Source of the DNA: Roseivirga seohaensis
GTDB taxonomy: Bacteria > Bacteroidota > Bacteroidia > Cytophagales > Cyclobacteriaceae
Assembly: GCF_001592945.1 (NCBI RefSeq)
Contig: NZ_LRPB01000023.1
Coordinates: 744,001 to 808,000 of the forward strand
DNA length: 64,000 nt
Direction of reading: 5' to 3'
The notes beneath the pieces are model-generated. The model ran no database searches. It saw nothing but the letters and a program-made list of their open reading frames with translations, and was not told the DNA's origin. Positions 7,843-16,396 of this stretch are shown in pieces (position 1 is the first letter of the stretch; each line of letters starts with the position of its first letter). The translations under genes were made by a program, and so were the position numbers.

Positions 7843-10173
7843 CTATTCAATTGATCTTTGGTTGAAAATCATATACCCGAATGAGAGCGACAACCCTAAA
7901 TTTGAAGTGGGGTTTTCTAAATAATTCACTCGAAAAGTGAGAGGGCCTAAAACCGAATTGTAGATTAGGCCAGCCATTCCTAACAAACGAACATCGTCAA
8001 AGCCTCTTTTGTCTTGTGCCTTTTGTCCTGCTATTTGCTGTGGTCTATTATAGGCGCTGAAACCATAAACCTCTCCTCTAAAAAACAGATTATTGGCCAA
8101 ACGAACGGAGTGTACCATTCCTGCCCCTACATAGCTATATGCTCTATAGTTTGGAAGAAAATAGGTTTCTGAATCGAACATGGGGTTAAACTGGGTGGTA
8201 TAAATCAGACTAGACTGATAGTTTATGAAATTGGGTTGGCTACTGAAAATTGACTCAAACTTCCATCCAAAGCTATAATTCTCAGACATCTTCTTATACT
8301 CTTCAAAATATAGTTCAAGTGCCAGCCAATTTTTTGATTCTGTATAGGTGGTAGTCACATTGGGTCTGAATAAAACAGAAGTGCTTCCTGGGGTATAGGA
8401 AAGGTGCCCTACCAACATGTTGGCAGAGGTGTAAAACCTCACTCCTGAAGTGGCAAATTGTTTGGCGTTCAGGCTGTTTCTTTCGTAGCTCAGTTTGCCT
8501 TTAAAGGCCTCATACCTGGTGTGGTCTAAGCTTTCTTCAACTGAAATATTAGCCATGTTGCTAAAGTTATCAGAGTTTCTAACATAGGCGGCTTCGGCTG
8601 TAAATACACTGCGTTGACCAGATCCTAAACCTACGATAGCACCAAACTTTCTGTCGATTCTATTCAAAATAGTTGGATTGGCTTTTTCATCGAAAAAATC
8701 ATCTGTATTCAGGTAATCCCATTGGTTTAGTAAAAAGGAAGGTTCTAAAAATAACCTTGTTCTAGGGTTAAGATTAAAACGCGAACCCAAATAAACCGAC
8801 TCATAAAATTTACCAGTTGAAATTTTAAGCTTATACGAATTTAAGAATCGATTAAAAGAATTAAGCGTCAAACCGAAGTGTAGGGTACTAACGCTTCGGG
8901 TGGAAAGATTTCCTCCAAAATCAACAGATAGGCCGTTTCTTGCAGTTGGTTTTAAATAAAATTCCAATACATAAAATTCCTTTTCGTAATCGTAGTCAAA
9001 GTTGATATAGATATTTCTGAAGTAAGGTTCGGAAAGCAGCTTAAAGTAGGCTTGTCTGATTTCTAGCAAGCTTAAAGAGCCATCTTTAAAAGAAACTAAT
9101 GAGTTAATCAATAATTCCTGTTTTGGCATAAAACCAAATAACCGAATGGCTCCAAATTCATACTCTTCAAACTTTTTTCTGAACTTGGTTCGATTTGATT
9201 CCACCTCATTTTTATCAACTCTACGCGAAATTTTCTGCTTTATACTTTCCATTTGGCTCATGGTTACATCGTAGCCTGCTTGAATTAATTCCGGAACTTT
9301 ATCGAACGACATGGCCGTATAAGACTTCATTTCTGGTTCAATGTAAATATCCGTGCTGTCTAGCTGAGAAGGGTCAGACTTGTTGAGGAAGAGAAAAAGA
9401 AGAGCGTCCGTCAAAATTTCTTCATCAGCATCAAACGGATAAGATTCGGCTTTTTTAGTAGCTACGTTTGACCCGATTGTTACTTCGGGCTTAAACTCAT
9501 CTTTCATTATGTCTACAGGAAAGTTGTCGTAAACACCACCATCAAAAATATATTGGTTCTGAAATTTGATTGGCCGGTAGAAGAATGGAACTGCCATGGA
9601 CGAACGCGTAGCTTGCATTAACGAGCCCGTGTCTAGTCTCACTACTTTTTCAGAAAAAATGTCGGCAGCTACAGCTTTAAATGGAACAAATAAATTGTCG
9701 AAATTATAATCGGCTGCTTTTGCCGCCTGACCTAAATATTCGTTCAAAAGAAAATTGATAATGATATCATTGGCCAAAGGAGTGCTAATGGAAGCCTTAA
9801 GGTTTTTATCTAAAAGAAGATCAACGGTTAGCCATGAGGCATCGTCTTGAGATTTGGTATAGTTGTATTGATAGCGTTCTGATGATACTCCGTTGATCCA
9901 ATTCTCAAAGTTGGGATTAGTAACAATTATCTCTATTTCTTCTGGGCTAAAACCTGCTGCATATAGCGACCCGACTACTGCTCCCATAGAGGTGCCTACT
10001 ACATAATCTATCGGGATATTATTCTCTTCTAGGGCCTTCATTACCCCAATATGGGCAATACCTTTGGCTGCTCCTCCGCTCAAAACCAAGCCCACTTTTT
10101 GCGCATGGAGAATGAACGAACTGCACAGCAATAAGGCAATAACTAGAGACCGGTTTGCAATTTTGATTGACAT
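7843..10173 (-). CDS. patatin-like phospholipase with C-terminal outer-membrane barrel
   Basis: 776 residues with a signal peptide (1-24). The patatin domain shows the oxyanion loop SGGAAKG (32-38), the nucleophile elbow GTSMG (Ser62) and the DGG motif with the catalytic Asp (FDGGVYDNFP, about 210), so the Ser-Asp dyad is intact. Residues from about 330 form a POTRA-like piece and then a Bam/Omp85-type beta barrel, rich in alternating strands to the C-terminus. This PlpD-type architecture places a lipase at the outer membrane. It is the last gene of a run that starts with the M23 gene, but a terminator-like hairpin directly abuts its ATG. Confidence 0.9.
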   Translation of the reverse strand: MSIKIANRSLVIALLLCSSFILHAQKVGLVLSGGAAKGIAHIGVMKALEENNIPIDYVVGTSMGAVVGSLYAAGFSPEEIEIIVTNPNFENWINGVSSERYQYNYTKSQDDASWLTVDLLLDKNLKASISTPLANDIIINFLLNEYLGQAAKAADYNFDNLFVPFKAVAADIFSEKVVRLDTGSLMQATRSSMAVPFFYRPIKFQNQYIFDGGVYDNFPVDIMKDEFKPEVTIGSNVATKKAESYPFDADEEILTDALLFLFLNKSDPSQLDSTDIYIEPEMKSYTAMSFDKVPELIQAGYDVTMSQMESIKQKISRRVDKNEVESNRTKFRKKFEEYEFGAIRLFGFMPKQELLINSLVSFKDGSLSLLEIRQAYFKLLSEPYFRNIYINFDYDYEKEFYVLEFYLKPTARNGLSVDFGGNLSTRSVSTLHFGLTLNSFNRFLNSYKLKISTGKFYESVYLGSRFNLNPRTRLFLEPSFLLNQWDYLNTDDFFDEKANPTILNRIDRKFGAIVGLGSGQRSVFTAEAAYVRNSDNFSNMANISVEESLDHTRYEAFKGKLSYERNSLNAKQFATSGVRFYTSANMLVGHLSYTPGSTSVLFRPNVTTTYTESKNWLALELYFEEYKKMSENYSFGWKFESIFSSQPNFINYQSSLIYTTQFNPMFDSETYFLPNYRAYSYVGAGMVHSVRLANNLFFRGEVYGFSAYNRPQQIAGQKAQDKRGFDDVRLLGMAGLIYNSVLGPLTFRVNYLENPTSNLGLSLSFGYMIFNQRSIE

Positions 10174-10198
10174 AAAAAAAGCAGGGATTAGCCTGCTT
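10174..10198 (-). terminator. terminator-like hairpin abutting the patatin start codon
   Basis: On the minus strand, AAGCAGG, a 6-nt loop, CCTGCTT and then T5 run straight into the ATG at 10173. The hairpin follows the M23 stop (10221) by 22 bp. It has the form of an intrinsic terminator, but no room is left for a separate promoter downstream of it. Confidence 0.6.
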
Positions 10199-10220
10199 AA
10201 AAATATAAATTCAATTTCAT

Positions 10221-11498
10221 TTATCTATTACTAGCAGTAATAACATCTTCCACCCAATCCATGGGAATATCGTTTAGCTTTTTATCCATCAATTCCTTCA
10301 TGGCTTCAAACTTTATAATGTGTTCTGCAGAAAGTGGTTTTTCAGCTGGTAAATCTTCTCTCAAGAAATCAACTTGCTCTCCTCTTTTCCAAAATCTGAA
10401 ACAAAGGTGGTTGCCAGTGGCTAAGCCGGTGCTACCTACGTAGCCAATTATATCACCCTTTTTTACTTTCTGCCCATTCTTGTAGCTTCCAAATTTAGAC
10501 ATGTGTAAATAGCCTGTAGTATAAGTGCCGTTATGTCTAATCTTCACATAATTGCCATTCCCTCCTGTATAACCTCGTGCAATAATAACTCCATCGGCAG
10601 CAGCTTTAATTGGGGTTCCTTTTGCAGCGGCAAAATCAGTTCCTAAATGAGCTCTTCTGGTATTCAGTACCGGATGAAGACGATTTTTATTATAGCGTGA
10701 TGAAATTCGGGAAAACTCAACAGGATACCTTAAGAATGCTCTTTGAAGGCTTTCACCCAGGTCGTCATAATAATCGAAACCGTCTCCTTGGTCGTAGGCA
10801 TAGGCCATATAGTTATTTCGAATATGATTAAACTCTGCCCCTAAAACTTTGCCTATTCCAATGGGCTCACCATTCACTTGTCTTTCTTCATAAATCACTT
10901 TAAACCAATCTCCCACTTGGAGAGAACGCATGTCTATTTGCCAACCAAAAACATCGGCCACAGCACTTACCAATGCGGCTGAACCTCCTTTTTCTCGTAT
11001 GGAATGATCGAGTGAAACGGTAATTCTGCCCGACATGGTTTTTTCTATGGTTTCAACTTCTCTTTCTTCTTTATAAATAGAAATAGAATCCTTCAATTGA
11101 TAAACTACATATTCTAAAGGGCTTGGTTCGTAAACAAAGTAGGCGGCTCTTTTAATTGAGTCCTCGGTATAAAAAAGGGTGTAGTCACGATTGGGAACAA
11201 AATTACGCACGCTAAATACATCTTTAGAAAGACGGTCGATGCTGAAAATATCTTGATTACTGATATTAAAAGGGAGAAGGATGTCTGCAATAGTTTGATT
11301 TCGCTTTATTTTCCCTTCAAGCATTTGGTACTCATCTAAGGGTATTCCAAACTTATAAAGTGGCTCTGAGATTTCAGCAACCTCATTCATTGGTATGCTT
11401 TCTTCAATAGAGGGGGTGCTTTTTTTGCTAAAATAGAAGTATAGAACTACCACAACGACTAAACTCACAACACTGGCAAGTCCTAAGTTTTTTTTCAT
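10221..11498 (-). CDS. M23 family peptidoglycan endopeptidase (LytM type), OapA-like N-terminus
   Basis: 425 residues with a membrane anchor at about 5-23. Residues 58-112 resemble the OapA/NlpD-like cell-wall binding region, and the M23 domain covers about 270-385. Zinc and catalytic residues seen are H284-x3-D288 (HLGTD) and H332 (YLHM). The last motif reads HLC (H364-x-C366) instead of HxH, so the third zinc ligand would be Cys. I recall this variant in other Bacteroidota M23 proteins. The likely role is cleavage of peptide crosslinks during envelope growth. It lies 71 bp downstream of the copper ATPase. Confidence 0.88.
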   Translation of the reverse strand: MKKNLGLASVVSLVVVVVLYFYFSKKSTPSIEESIPMNEVAEISEPLYKFGIPLDEYQMLEGKIKRNQTIADILLPFNISNQDIFSIDRLSKDVFSVRNFVPNRDYTLFYTEDSIKRAAYFVYEPSPLEYVVYQLKDSISIYKEEREVETIEKTMSGRITVSLDHSIREKGGSAALVSAVADVFGWQIDMRSLQVGDWFKVIYEERQVNGEPIGIGKVLGAEFNHIRNNYMAYAYDQGDGFDYYDDLGESLQRAFLRYPVEFSRISSRYNKNRLHPVLNTRRAHLGTDFAAAKGTPIKAAADGVIIARGYTGGNGNYVKIRHNGTYTTGYLHMSKFGSYKNGQKVKKGDIIGYVGSTGLATGNHLCFRFWKRGEQVDFLREDLPAEKPLSAEHIIKFEAMKELMDKKLNDIPMDWVEDVITASNR

Positions 11499-11569
11499 TC
11501 TCCGTTAGTTTTTACCTTTCAACGGCAAAGTACTAAAAATGTGGCCTTTTAATAAATCTTTTTTTTCGA

Positions 11570-13783
11570 CTATATTTTTGAACCTCTAAGCCTAAGACTA
11601 TTCAATACAACAGAAACAGAAGAAAAGGCCATTGCCGCCCCTGCAATCATAGGATTTAGAAGAAAGCCATTGATAGGAAAAAGTACTCCTGCAGCCAAAG
11701 GAATGGCTATTACGTTGTATGCAAAAGCCCAAAACAAGTTCTGCTTCATGGTTTTTGTGGTTTTTTCGGAAAGCAGAATTAACTGATGTAGTTTAGAAAT
11801 ATCTCCATTTAGTAAAGTTACAGAAGCGCTTTCTAATGCTACATCGGCTCCGGTGCTCATGGCAATTCCTAAATCGGCTTCGGCCATGGAGGGCGCATCA
11901 TTAATGCCATCGCCAGCGAAAGCTACAATGTGTCCCGCAGTTTTGGCCTGTTTAACTATCGCGTGCTTATCGTCTGGCAATAGGCCGGCCTGATACTTCT
12001 TGATTCCTGTTTCGCGTGCCACATTAGCACAAATTTGTTCGTTGTCGCCAGAAAGCATTTCGATTTCTATGCCGCGTTCTTGTAATTGAGCCACTAAGGC
12101 TGCGGATGATTTACGGACAGTATCTTTTAAAGCAATTACCGCCAAAAGCTTTTCGTCCCGAATAAAGAATACTTGGGTTCTACCTTCCTTGTCATAGCTT
12201 TTTATCAAATCACTAATATCATCCGAAAGCGAAATTTCCTTTAAGCCGCTTTTTCCTACAATTTTATAATTGTGCTGGTCTAGGGTAGTGGCTAAACCAA
12301 CCCCTGCAATTGTTTTAAGGTCTTTGATTTGTACAGGGAAAAGCAAATAATTTTCTTCTAGGTAATCCGTAACTGCTCCTGCAATTGGGTGGCTTGATGC
12401 CGCCTCCATGCCGTTGAGCACACTCAAGAGCTCAAGGTTGTTTTCTTCAGTAAAGAAGGTTTTGAAGTCGGTAACCGAAAGTTTCCCTTCCGATATAGTG
12501 CCTGTTTTATCTACAAATAGCTTGGTCACTTTCGATGCGTTTTCTAAAGCCACAGCATCTTTAACAAGAATTCCATTTTTTGCTCCTTTGCCAATGCCTA
12601 CCATAATGGCCATAGGTGTGGCTAATCCAAGTGCACATGGGCAGGCGATGATTAACACAGAAAAGGTGCTTACGAAGGCATAAGTAAGGGCAGGGTCGGG
12701 GCCAATAAAATACCATATAACGAAGGTAAGTGCGGCTAAGCCCAACACTATTGGCACAAATACACTTGCAATTTTATCGGCCAGTTGTTGTGCGGGGGCT
12801 TTGGAGCCTTGGGCTTCAGTAACCATCTGAATGATTTTGCCCAACATGGTGTCTTCTCCCAACTTTTCGGTTTTAACTTGTAGACTTCCATCGGTGTTGA
12901 TGGTGCCTGCTTTTACTTCATCACCTTCTGATTTTTCAACTAAAACAGATTCGCCAGAAATCATGGCTTCGTCTAAACTTGCACGTCCAGATATGATTTT
13001 TCCGTCTACAGGAATTTTCTCTCCGGCTTTTACCAAGAGAATATCGTTTAGCTGAACTTCTTCAAATAGAATTTCATGTTGTTCTCCATCTTCAATCTTT
13101 ATTACTTTTTTAACCTGAAGCTCATAAAGCTTTTCAATGGCTTTTGAGGTAGAAAACTTGGCTTTTTCTTCCAAATACTTACCCAATAGAATAAAGGCAA
13201 TTATTACCGCAGCCGACTCATAATACACATGCACCTGCAAACCTTGGTTTCTAATTATTTCTGGAAAAATGGTGTTGAACATGCTGAATAGAAAAGCCGA
13301 TCCTGTTCCAAAAGCAATGAGCGTATCCATATTAACGGCTCCTCGCTTAATTTGCGAAAAGGCACTTGTAAAAAACCTCCACCCAGAAATAAAGACTACA
13401 GGAAAAGAAAGGGCAAGTAGAACCCAATTTTTATAGGGAAAGTCGCCTACAAACATGGAAAGCACCATGACAATAGCGCCAAGCGTAATGGCCAAAGCCA
13501 ATGCTCGTTTCGTTTTCTTTAGACCTTCTTCGCGTGACGCGGCAACTGAGGCTTTGTCTTTTTTGGCTTGCAAAGTATAGCCCGCTCCTTTTACATATTT
13601 CTGGAGCAGCTTAAAGTCAACTTCGGCCTCGTTGTAGACCAAACTAACCGTATTGGTAGCATAGTTTACCGAAGCTTCTTCTACTCCTTTGCTGTTCTTG
13701 AGGGTTTTCTCAACGGTGGAAGCACAGCCTGCGCAGTGCATTCCTTCAACGGGGTAAGTATCTTTAATCATGGCTTCTTTCAT
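11570..13783 (-). CDS. copA: copper-translocating P1B-type ATPase
   Basis: 737 residues. One N-terminal heavy-metal domain carries GMHCAGC (Cys17, Cys20), followed by membrane helices. The A-domain loop is SGES (277-280), the metal site CPC is at 381-383 in the sixth helix, the phosphorylation motif DKTGT is at 425-429, and the hinge is GDGINDAP. The CPC signature and the closing NxxxxMAFSSVSVVLNSLRL helix point to Cu(I) export across the inner membrane. A second ATG four codons in (MIKDTYPVEG) could be the start. It follows dsbD by 48 bp on the same strand, a sensible pairing because copper and thiol redox share the envelope. Confidence 0.93.
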   Translation of the reverse strand: MKEAMIKDTYPVEGMHCAGCASTVEKTLKNSKGVEEASVNYATNTVSLVYNEAEVDFKLLQKYVKGAGYTLQAKKDKASVAASREEGLKKTKRALALAITLGAIVMVLSMFVGDFPYKNWVLLALSFPVVFISGWRFFTSAFSQIKRGAVNMDTLIAFGTGSAFLFSMFNTIFPEIIRNQGLQVHVYYESAAVIIAFILLGKYLEEKAKFSTSKAIEKLYELQVKKVIKIEDGEQHEILFEEVQLNDILLVKAGEKIPVDGKIISGRASLDEAMISGESVLVEKSEGDEVKAGTINTDGSLQVKTEKLGEDTMLGKIIQMVTEAQGSKAPAQQLADKIASVFVPIVLGLAALTFVIWYFIGPDPALTYAFVSTFSVLIIACPCALGLATPMAIMVGIGKGAKNGILVKDAVALENASKVTKLFVDKTGTISEGKLSVTDFKTFFTEENNLELLSVLNGMEAASSHPIAGAVTDYLEENYLLFPVQIKDLKTIAGVGLATTLDQHNYKIVGKSGLKEISLSDDISDLIKSYDKEGRTQVFFIRDEKLLAVIALKDTVRKSSAALVAQLQERGIEIEMLSGDNEQICANVARETGIKKYQAGLLPDDKHAIVKQAKTAGHIVAFAGDGINDAPSMAEADLGIAMSTGADVALESASVTLLNGDISKLHQLILLSEKTTKTMKQNLFWAFAYNVIAIPLAAGVLFPINGFLLNPMIAGAAMAFSSVSVVLNSLRLRGSKI

Positions 13784-13831
13784 TGCGTTCTGTGAACAAA
13801 ACCAACGCTGGAAAAGTTGCCACCAACATGT

Positions 13832-16336
13832 TTAGCGTTTAGCGAATTCAGCAAGGCCTTTGTCTAAGAACTCAACAAAGTTAGACACTTCAACATCATA
13901 GGCTTTGGGCCTGACCAATGGAGCTTCGTTATTATCTAATAGCACATAATAAGGTTGAGCATTGCCATTAAATCGGGTGATCTGAAAATCGAAATTCTGC
14001 TTTCCAATGGTCTTTTTGACTTTGTTGTCGAACTCAGAAGTGTACCATTCTGACTCAGGCAGCTCTGTTTTATCATCTACATAAAGGGCCACTACCACAT
14101 AGTCTTCTTTCAACCTTTTGAGTACTTCTGGGTCTGACCAAACATATTCTTCCATTTTACGACAGTTCACGCAGCCGTGACCTGTAAAGTCAATGAACAA
14201 AGGTCTCTTTACCTTCTTGGCATAAGCGAGTGCTTGTTCGTAATCAAAGAAGCCTTTGATACCATGCGGTAAATGCAGAATGTCAGAATATTTTACTTTA
14301 GTAGGAAAACCTGTTTCAGTGGCCGAACCTGAAATTTGTGCAGCGCCAATCTCTTCTCTTATCATTTCCCTAAGCGCAAAATCATGTGTGGTAAGTGGAG
14401 GCAAATAACCAGAAAGGCCTTTGAGTGGTGCACCAAACATACCAGGCAATAAATACACAGCAAACACAAAACTGATGATGGCCAATACCAAACGTGGTAC
14501 CGAAGTTTTTTGAACTTCATCATCGTGAGGCAAGCGTAATTTCCCTAATAAATAGAAGCCTAAAAGCACTGCAATTACCAACCAAATGGCAATGTAAATT
14601 TCACGGTCGAGTAAGCCCCAATGATAGGCCTGATCGGCTACGCTTAGGAATTTGAAACCCAAAGCCAATTCGATAAAGCCTAAAACCACTTTTACTGAGT
14701 TTAACCAGCCACCAGATTTTGGAAGGCTCTTCAGCATTCCTGGAAAAATAGCGAACAGGGTAAAAGGAATAGCAAAGGCAATAGAAAAACCCATCATGCC
14801 CACCACGGGCTTGGTTACTTGTCCTTGAAAAGATTCGATTAGAATTGTACCTACAATTGGACCCGTGCAAGAAAACGACACAAGTACCAAAGTAAAAGCC
14901 ATAAAGAAGGTGCCGAACATTCCGCCCTTATTGGCCTTTTTATCTATTTTATTGACAAGCCCGCTAGGCAATACGATTTCGAAAAGCCCAAAAAAGGAAA
15001 GTGCAAAAATGACGAATACAGCAAAGAATATAATGTTTGGAATAGCGCCTGTGGCCAGTTCATTGGCAATACCTACCCCGAATAGGCTTGTGAAAAGCAG
15101 GCCTATTAAAATATAGATTACAATAATTGAGACCCCATAAATACTGGCTTTGGTAATGGCTTGTGCTCTCGACTGACTGCTGTTTGTAAAGAAAGCCACT
15201 GTCATCGGGATCATTGGGAAAACGCATGGCGTTAATAATGCTGCCAACCCGAAAAGAAAAGCGGTAATAAAAAAGCCCCATAAGGAGCCATCATCTTCGG
15301 GTTTTAGCAAGTCTTCAAAACTGCTTTGACTGGCTTTGCTGTTTGTGCCCGTTACTACTCCAGTCGTTGTGGTAATCTTCTTCGCTCCATCTTCTAGTGC
15401 CGACAGGGCTACATCAAAATCCTCACTTCCGTTAATACAGAGACCCTCCACATCGGAGCAAGTTTGAAAATCGAGCTCGCCCTTAATTTGAAAGTCGGGC
15501 TTCAATATTTTTATTCTCTGCTTAAACTCACCTTTTCCAGAAAAGTAGGTAACTTCTTCATTGAAAAAATTATCGAATTTTTTCTTTGGGTTGGTAGGAA
15601 TCAAATCACCAATTACCTCAAAACCATCTGTTTCTTCAAAAACCACGGTGGCAGGAATAGGAGAAGCATCAGGTGCTAAATCACTAGAATAGATGTACCA
15701 GTTGGCATCGACAGTTACATTGAAAACCAGATCAATTTCAGCGCCTACTTCTGCGGTTCCTTCTTTGCTGAGTTTCCAAGAAGTTACCTTTCTCACCCCA
15801 GGCCCTTGGTTTAATAAATTCTGTGGTGCAGCTTGAGTTGGTGTTTCAGTTGGTTCTTTTTCTCCTCCGGTTACTTTTATAAAATCAATTACAAAGTCTT
15901 GCTCTCCGGGAACACACTGCCCAGTAACATCGGTACAGGTCTGAAAATCAAGTGTGCCTGAAATCTTAAGGTTGTTGCTCAGTACTTTTATTTTTTGTCT
16001 AAACTCTCCCTTCGCACCAAAATACTCTACCGTGTCACCCCAAATTTGGTCAAACTTATGTTTTGGATTAACGCCATAAAGCTTTCCAATCACTTCGAAA
16101 GAAGAATCTGCATTCAGTTCTGCAGTGGCGGGTATGGCCATCACATCTTCTTTTTGGTTTGAAGAATAGATGTACCAGTCCTTAATTACATTGACCTTGA
16201 AGATCAATTCGACCTCATCCCCAACTTTTACTTCTTTTTGCGAAGCATCAAAGGTCCAATTCGTGGTTTGCTTGAATTGAGCAAACGAGCTTAAGGTAAA
16301 AACAATAAGAATAAGTGACAGCAGATACTTTCTCAT
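13832..16336 (-). CDS. dsbD: thiol:disulfide interchange protein DsbD with duplicated N-terminal domain
   Basis: 834 residues from the ATG at 16336, where a signal peptide begins (MRKYLLSLILIVFTLSSFAQ). The frame can be read 16 codons further upstream, but that start lies inside a terminator hairpin. Two DsbD-alpha-type beta domains stand in tandem; both contain WYIYSS and DFQTC-DV-G-C, so each has its own Cys pair. Then come eight or so membrane helices with the TPCVFPMIP and FSCTGPIVG cysteines. A C-terminal thioredoxin domain carries GHGCVNCRKME. The protein passes electrons from cytoplasmic thioredoxin to periplasmic disulfides. Standard DsbD has one N-terminal domain. Confidence 0.92.
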   Translation of the reverse strand: MRKYLLSLILIVFTLSSFAQFKQTTNWTFDASQKEVKVGDEVELIFKVNVIKDWYIYSSNQKEDVMAIPATAELNADSSFEVIGKLYGVNPKHKFDQIWGDTVEYFGAKGEFRQKIKVLSNNLKISGTLDFQTCTDVTGQCVPGEQDFVIDFIKVTGGEKEPTETPTQAAPQNLLNQGPGVRKVTSWKLSKEGTAEVGAEIDLVFNVTVDANWYIYSSDLAPDASPIPATVVFEETDGFEVIGDLIPTNPKKKFDNFFNEEVTYFSGKGEFKQRIKILKPDFQIKGELDFQTCSDVEGLCINGSEDFDVALSALEDGAKKITTTTGVVTGTNSKASQSSFEDLLKPEDDGSLWGFFITAFLFGLAALLTPCVFPMIPMTVAFFTNSSQSRAQAITKASIYGVSIIVIYILIGLLFTSLFGVGIANELATGAIPNIIFFAVFVIFALSFFGLFEIVLPSGLVNKIDKKANKGGMFGTFFMAFTLVLVSFSCTGPIVGTILIESFQGQVTKPVVGMMGFSIAFAIPFTLFAIFPGMLKSLPKSGGWLNSVKVVLGFIELALGFKFLSVADQAYHWGLLDREIYIAIWLVIAVLLGFYLLGKLRLPHDDEVQKTSVPRLVLAIISFVFAVYLLPGMFGAPLKGLSGYLPPLTTHDFALREMIREEIGAAQISGSATETGFPTKVKYSDILHLPHGIKGFFDYEQALAYAKKVKRPLFIDFTGHGCVNCRKMEEYVWSDPEVLKRLKEDYVVVALYVDDKTELPESEWYTSEFDNKVKKTIGKQNFDFQITRFNGNAQPYYVLLDNNEAPLVRPKAYDVEVSNFVEFLDKGLAEFAKR

Positions 16337-16353
16337 ATGTAACCAGAGTTTGT

Positions 16354-16385
16354 AAAAAGTGGGCCTTAAAATTTTAAGGCCCACT
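16354..16385 (-). terminator. strong intrinsic terminator between the M20 dipeptidase gene and dsbD
   Basis: A perfect 14-bp inverted repeat (16358-16385, AGTGGGCCTTAAAA and its complement, no spacer) is followed on the minus strand by T5. It begins 12 bp past the dipeptidase stop and ends 18 bp before the dsbD ATG. Confidence 0.8.
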
Positions 16386-16396
16386 GTAAATGTACT

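Noticed and set aside
14865-15679. Several antisense frames inside dsbD
   Set aside because: They are by-products of codon bias in a long real gene and show no family features.
16337-16384. Sixteen extra N-terminal codons for dsbD
   Set aside because: They would lie inside a perfect terminator hairpin, and the internal ATG at 16336 begins a normal signal peptide.
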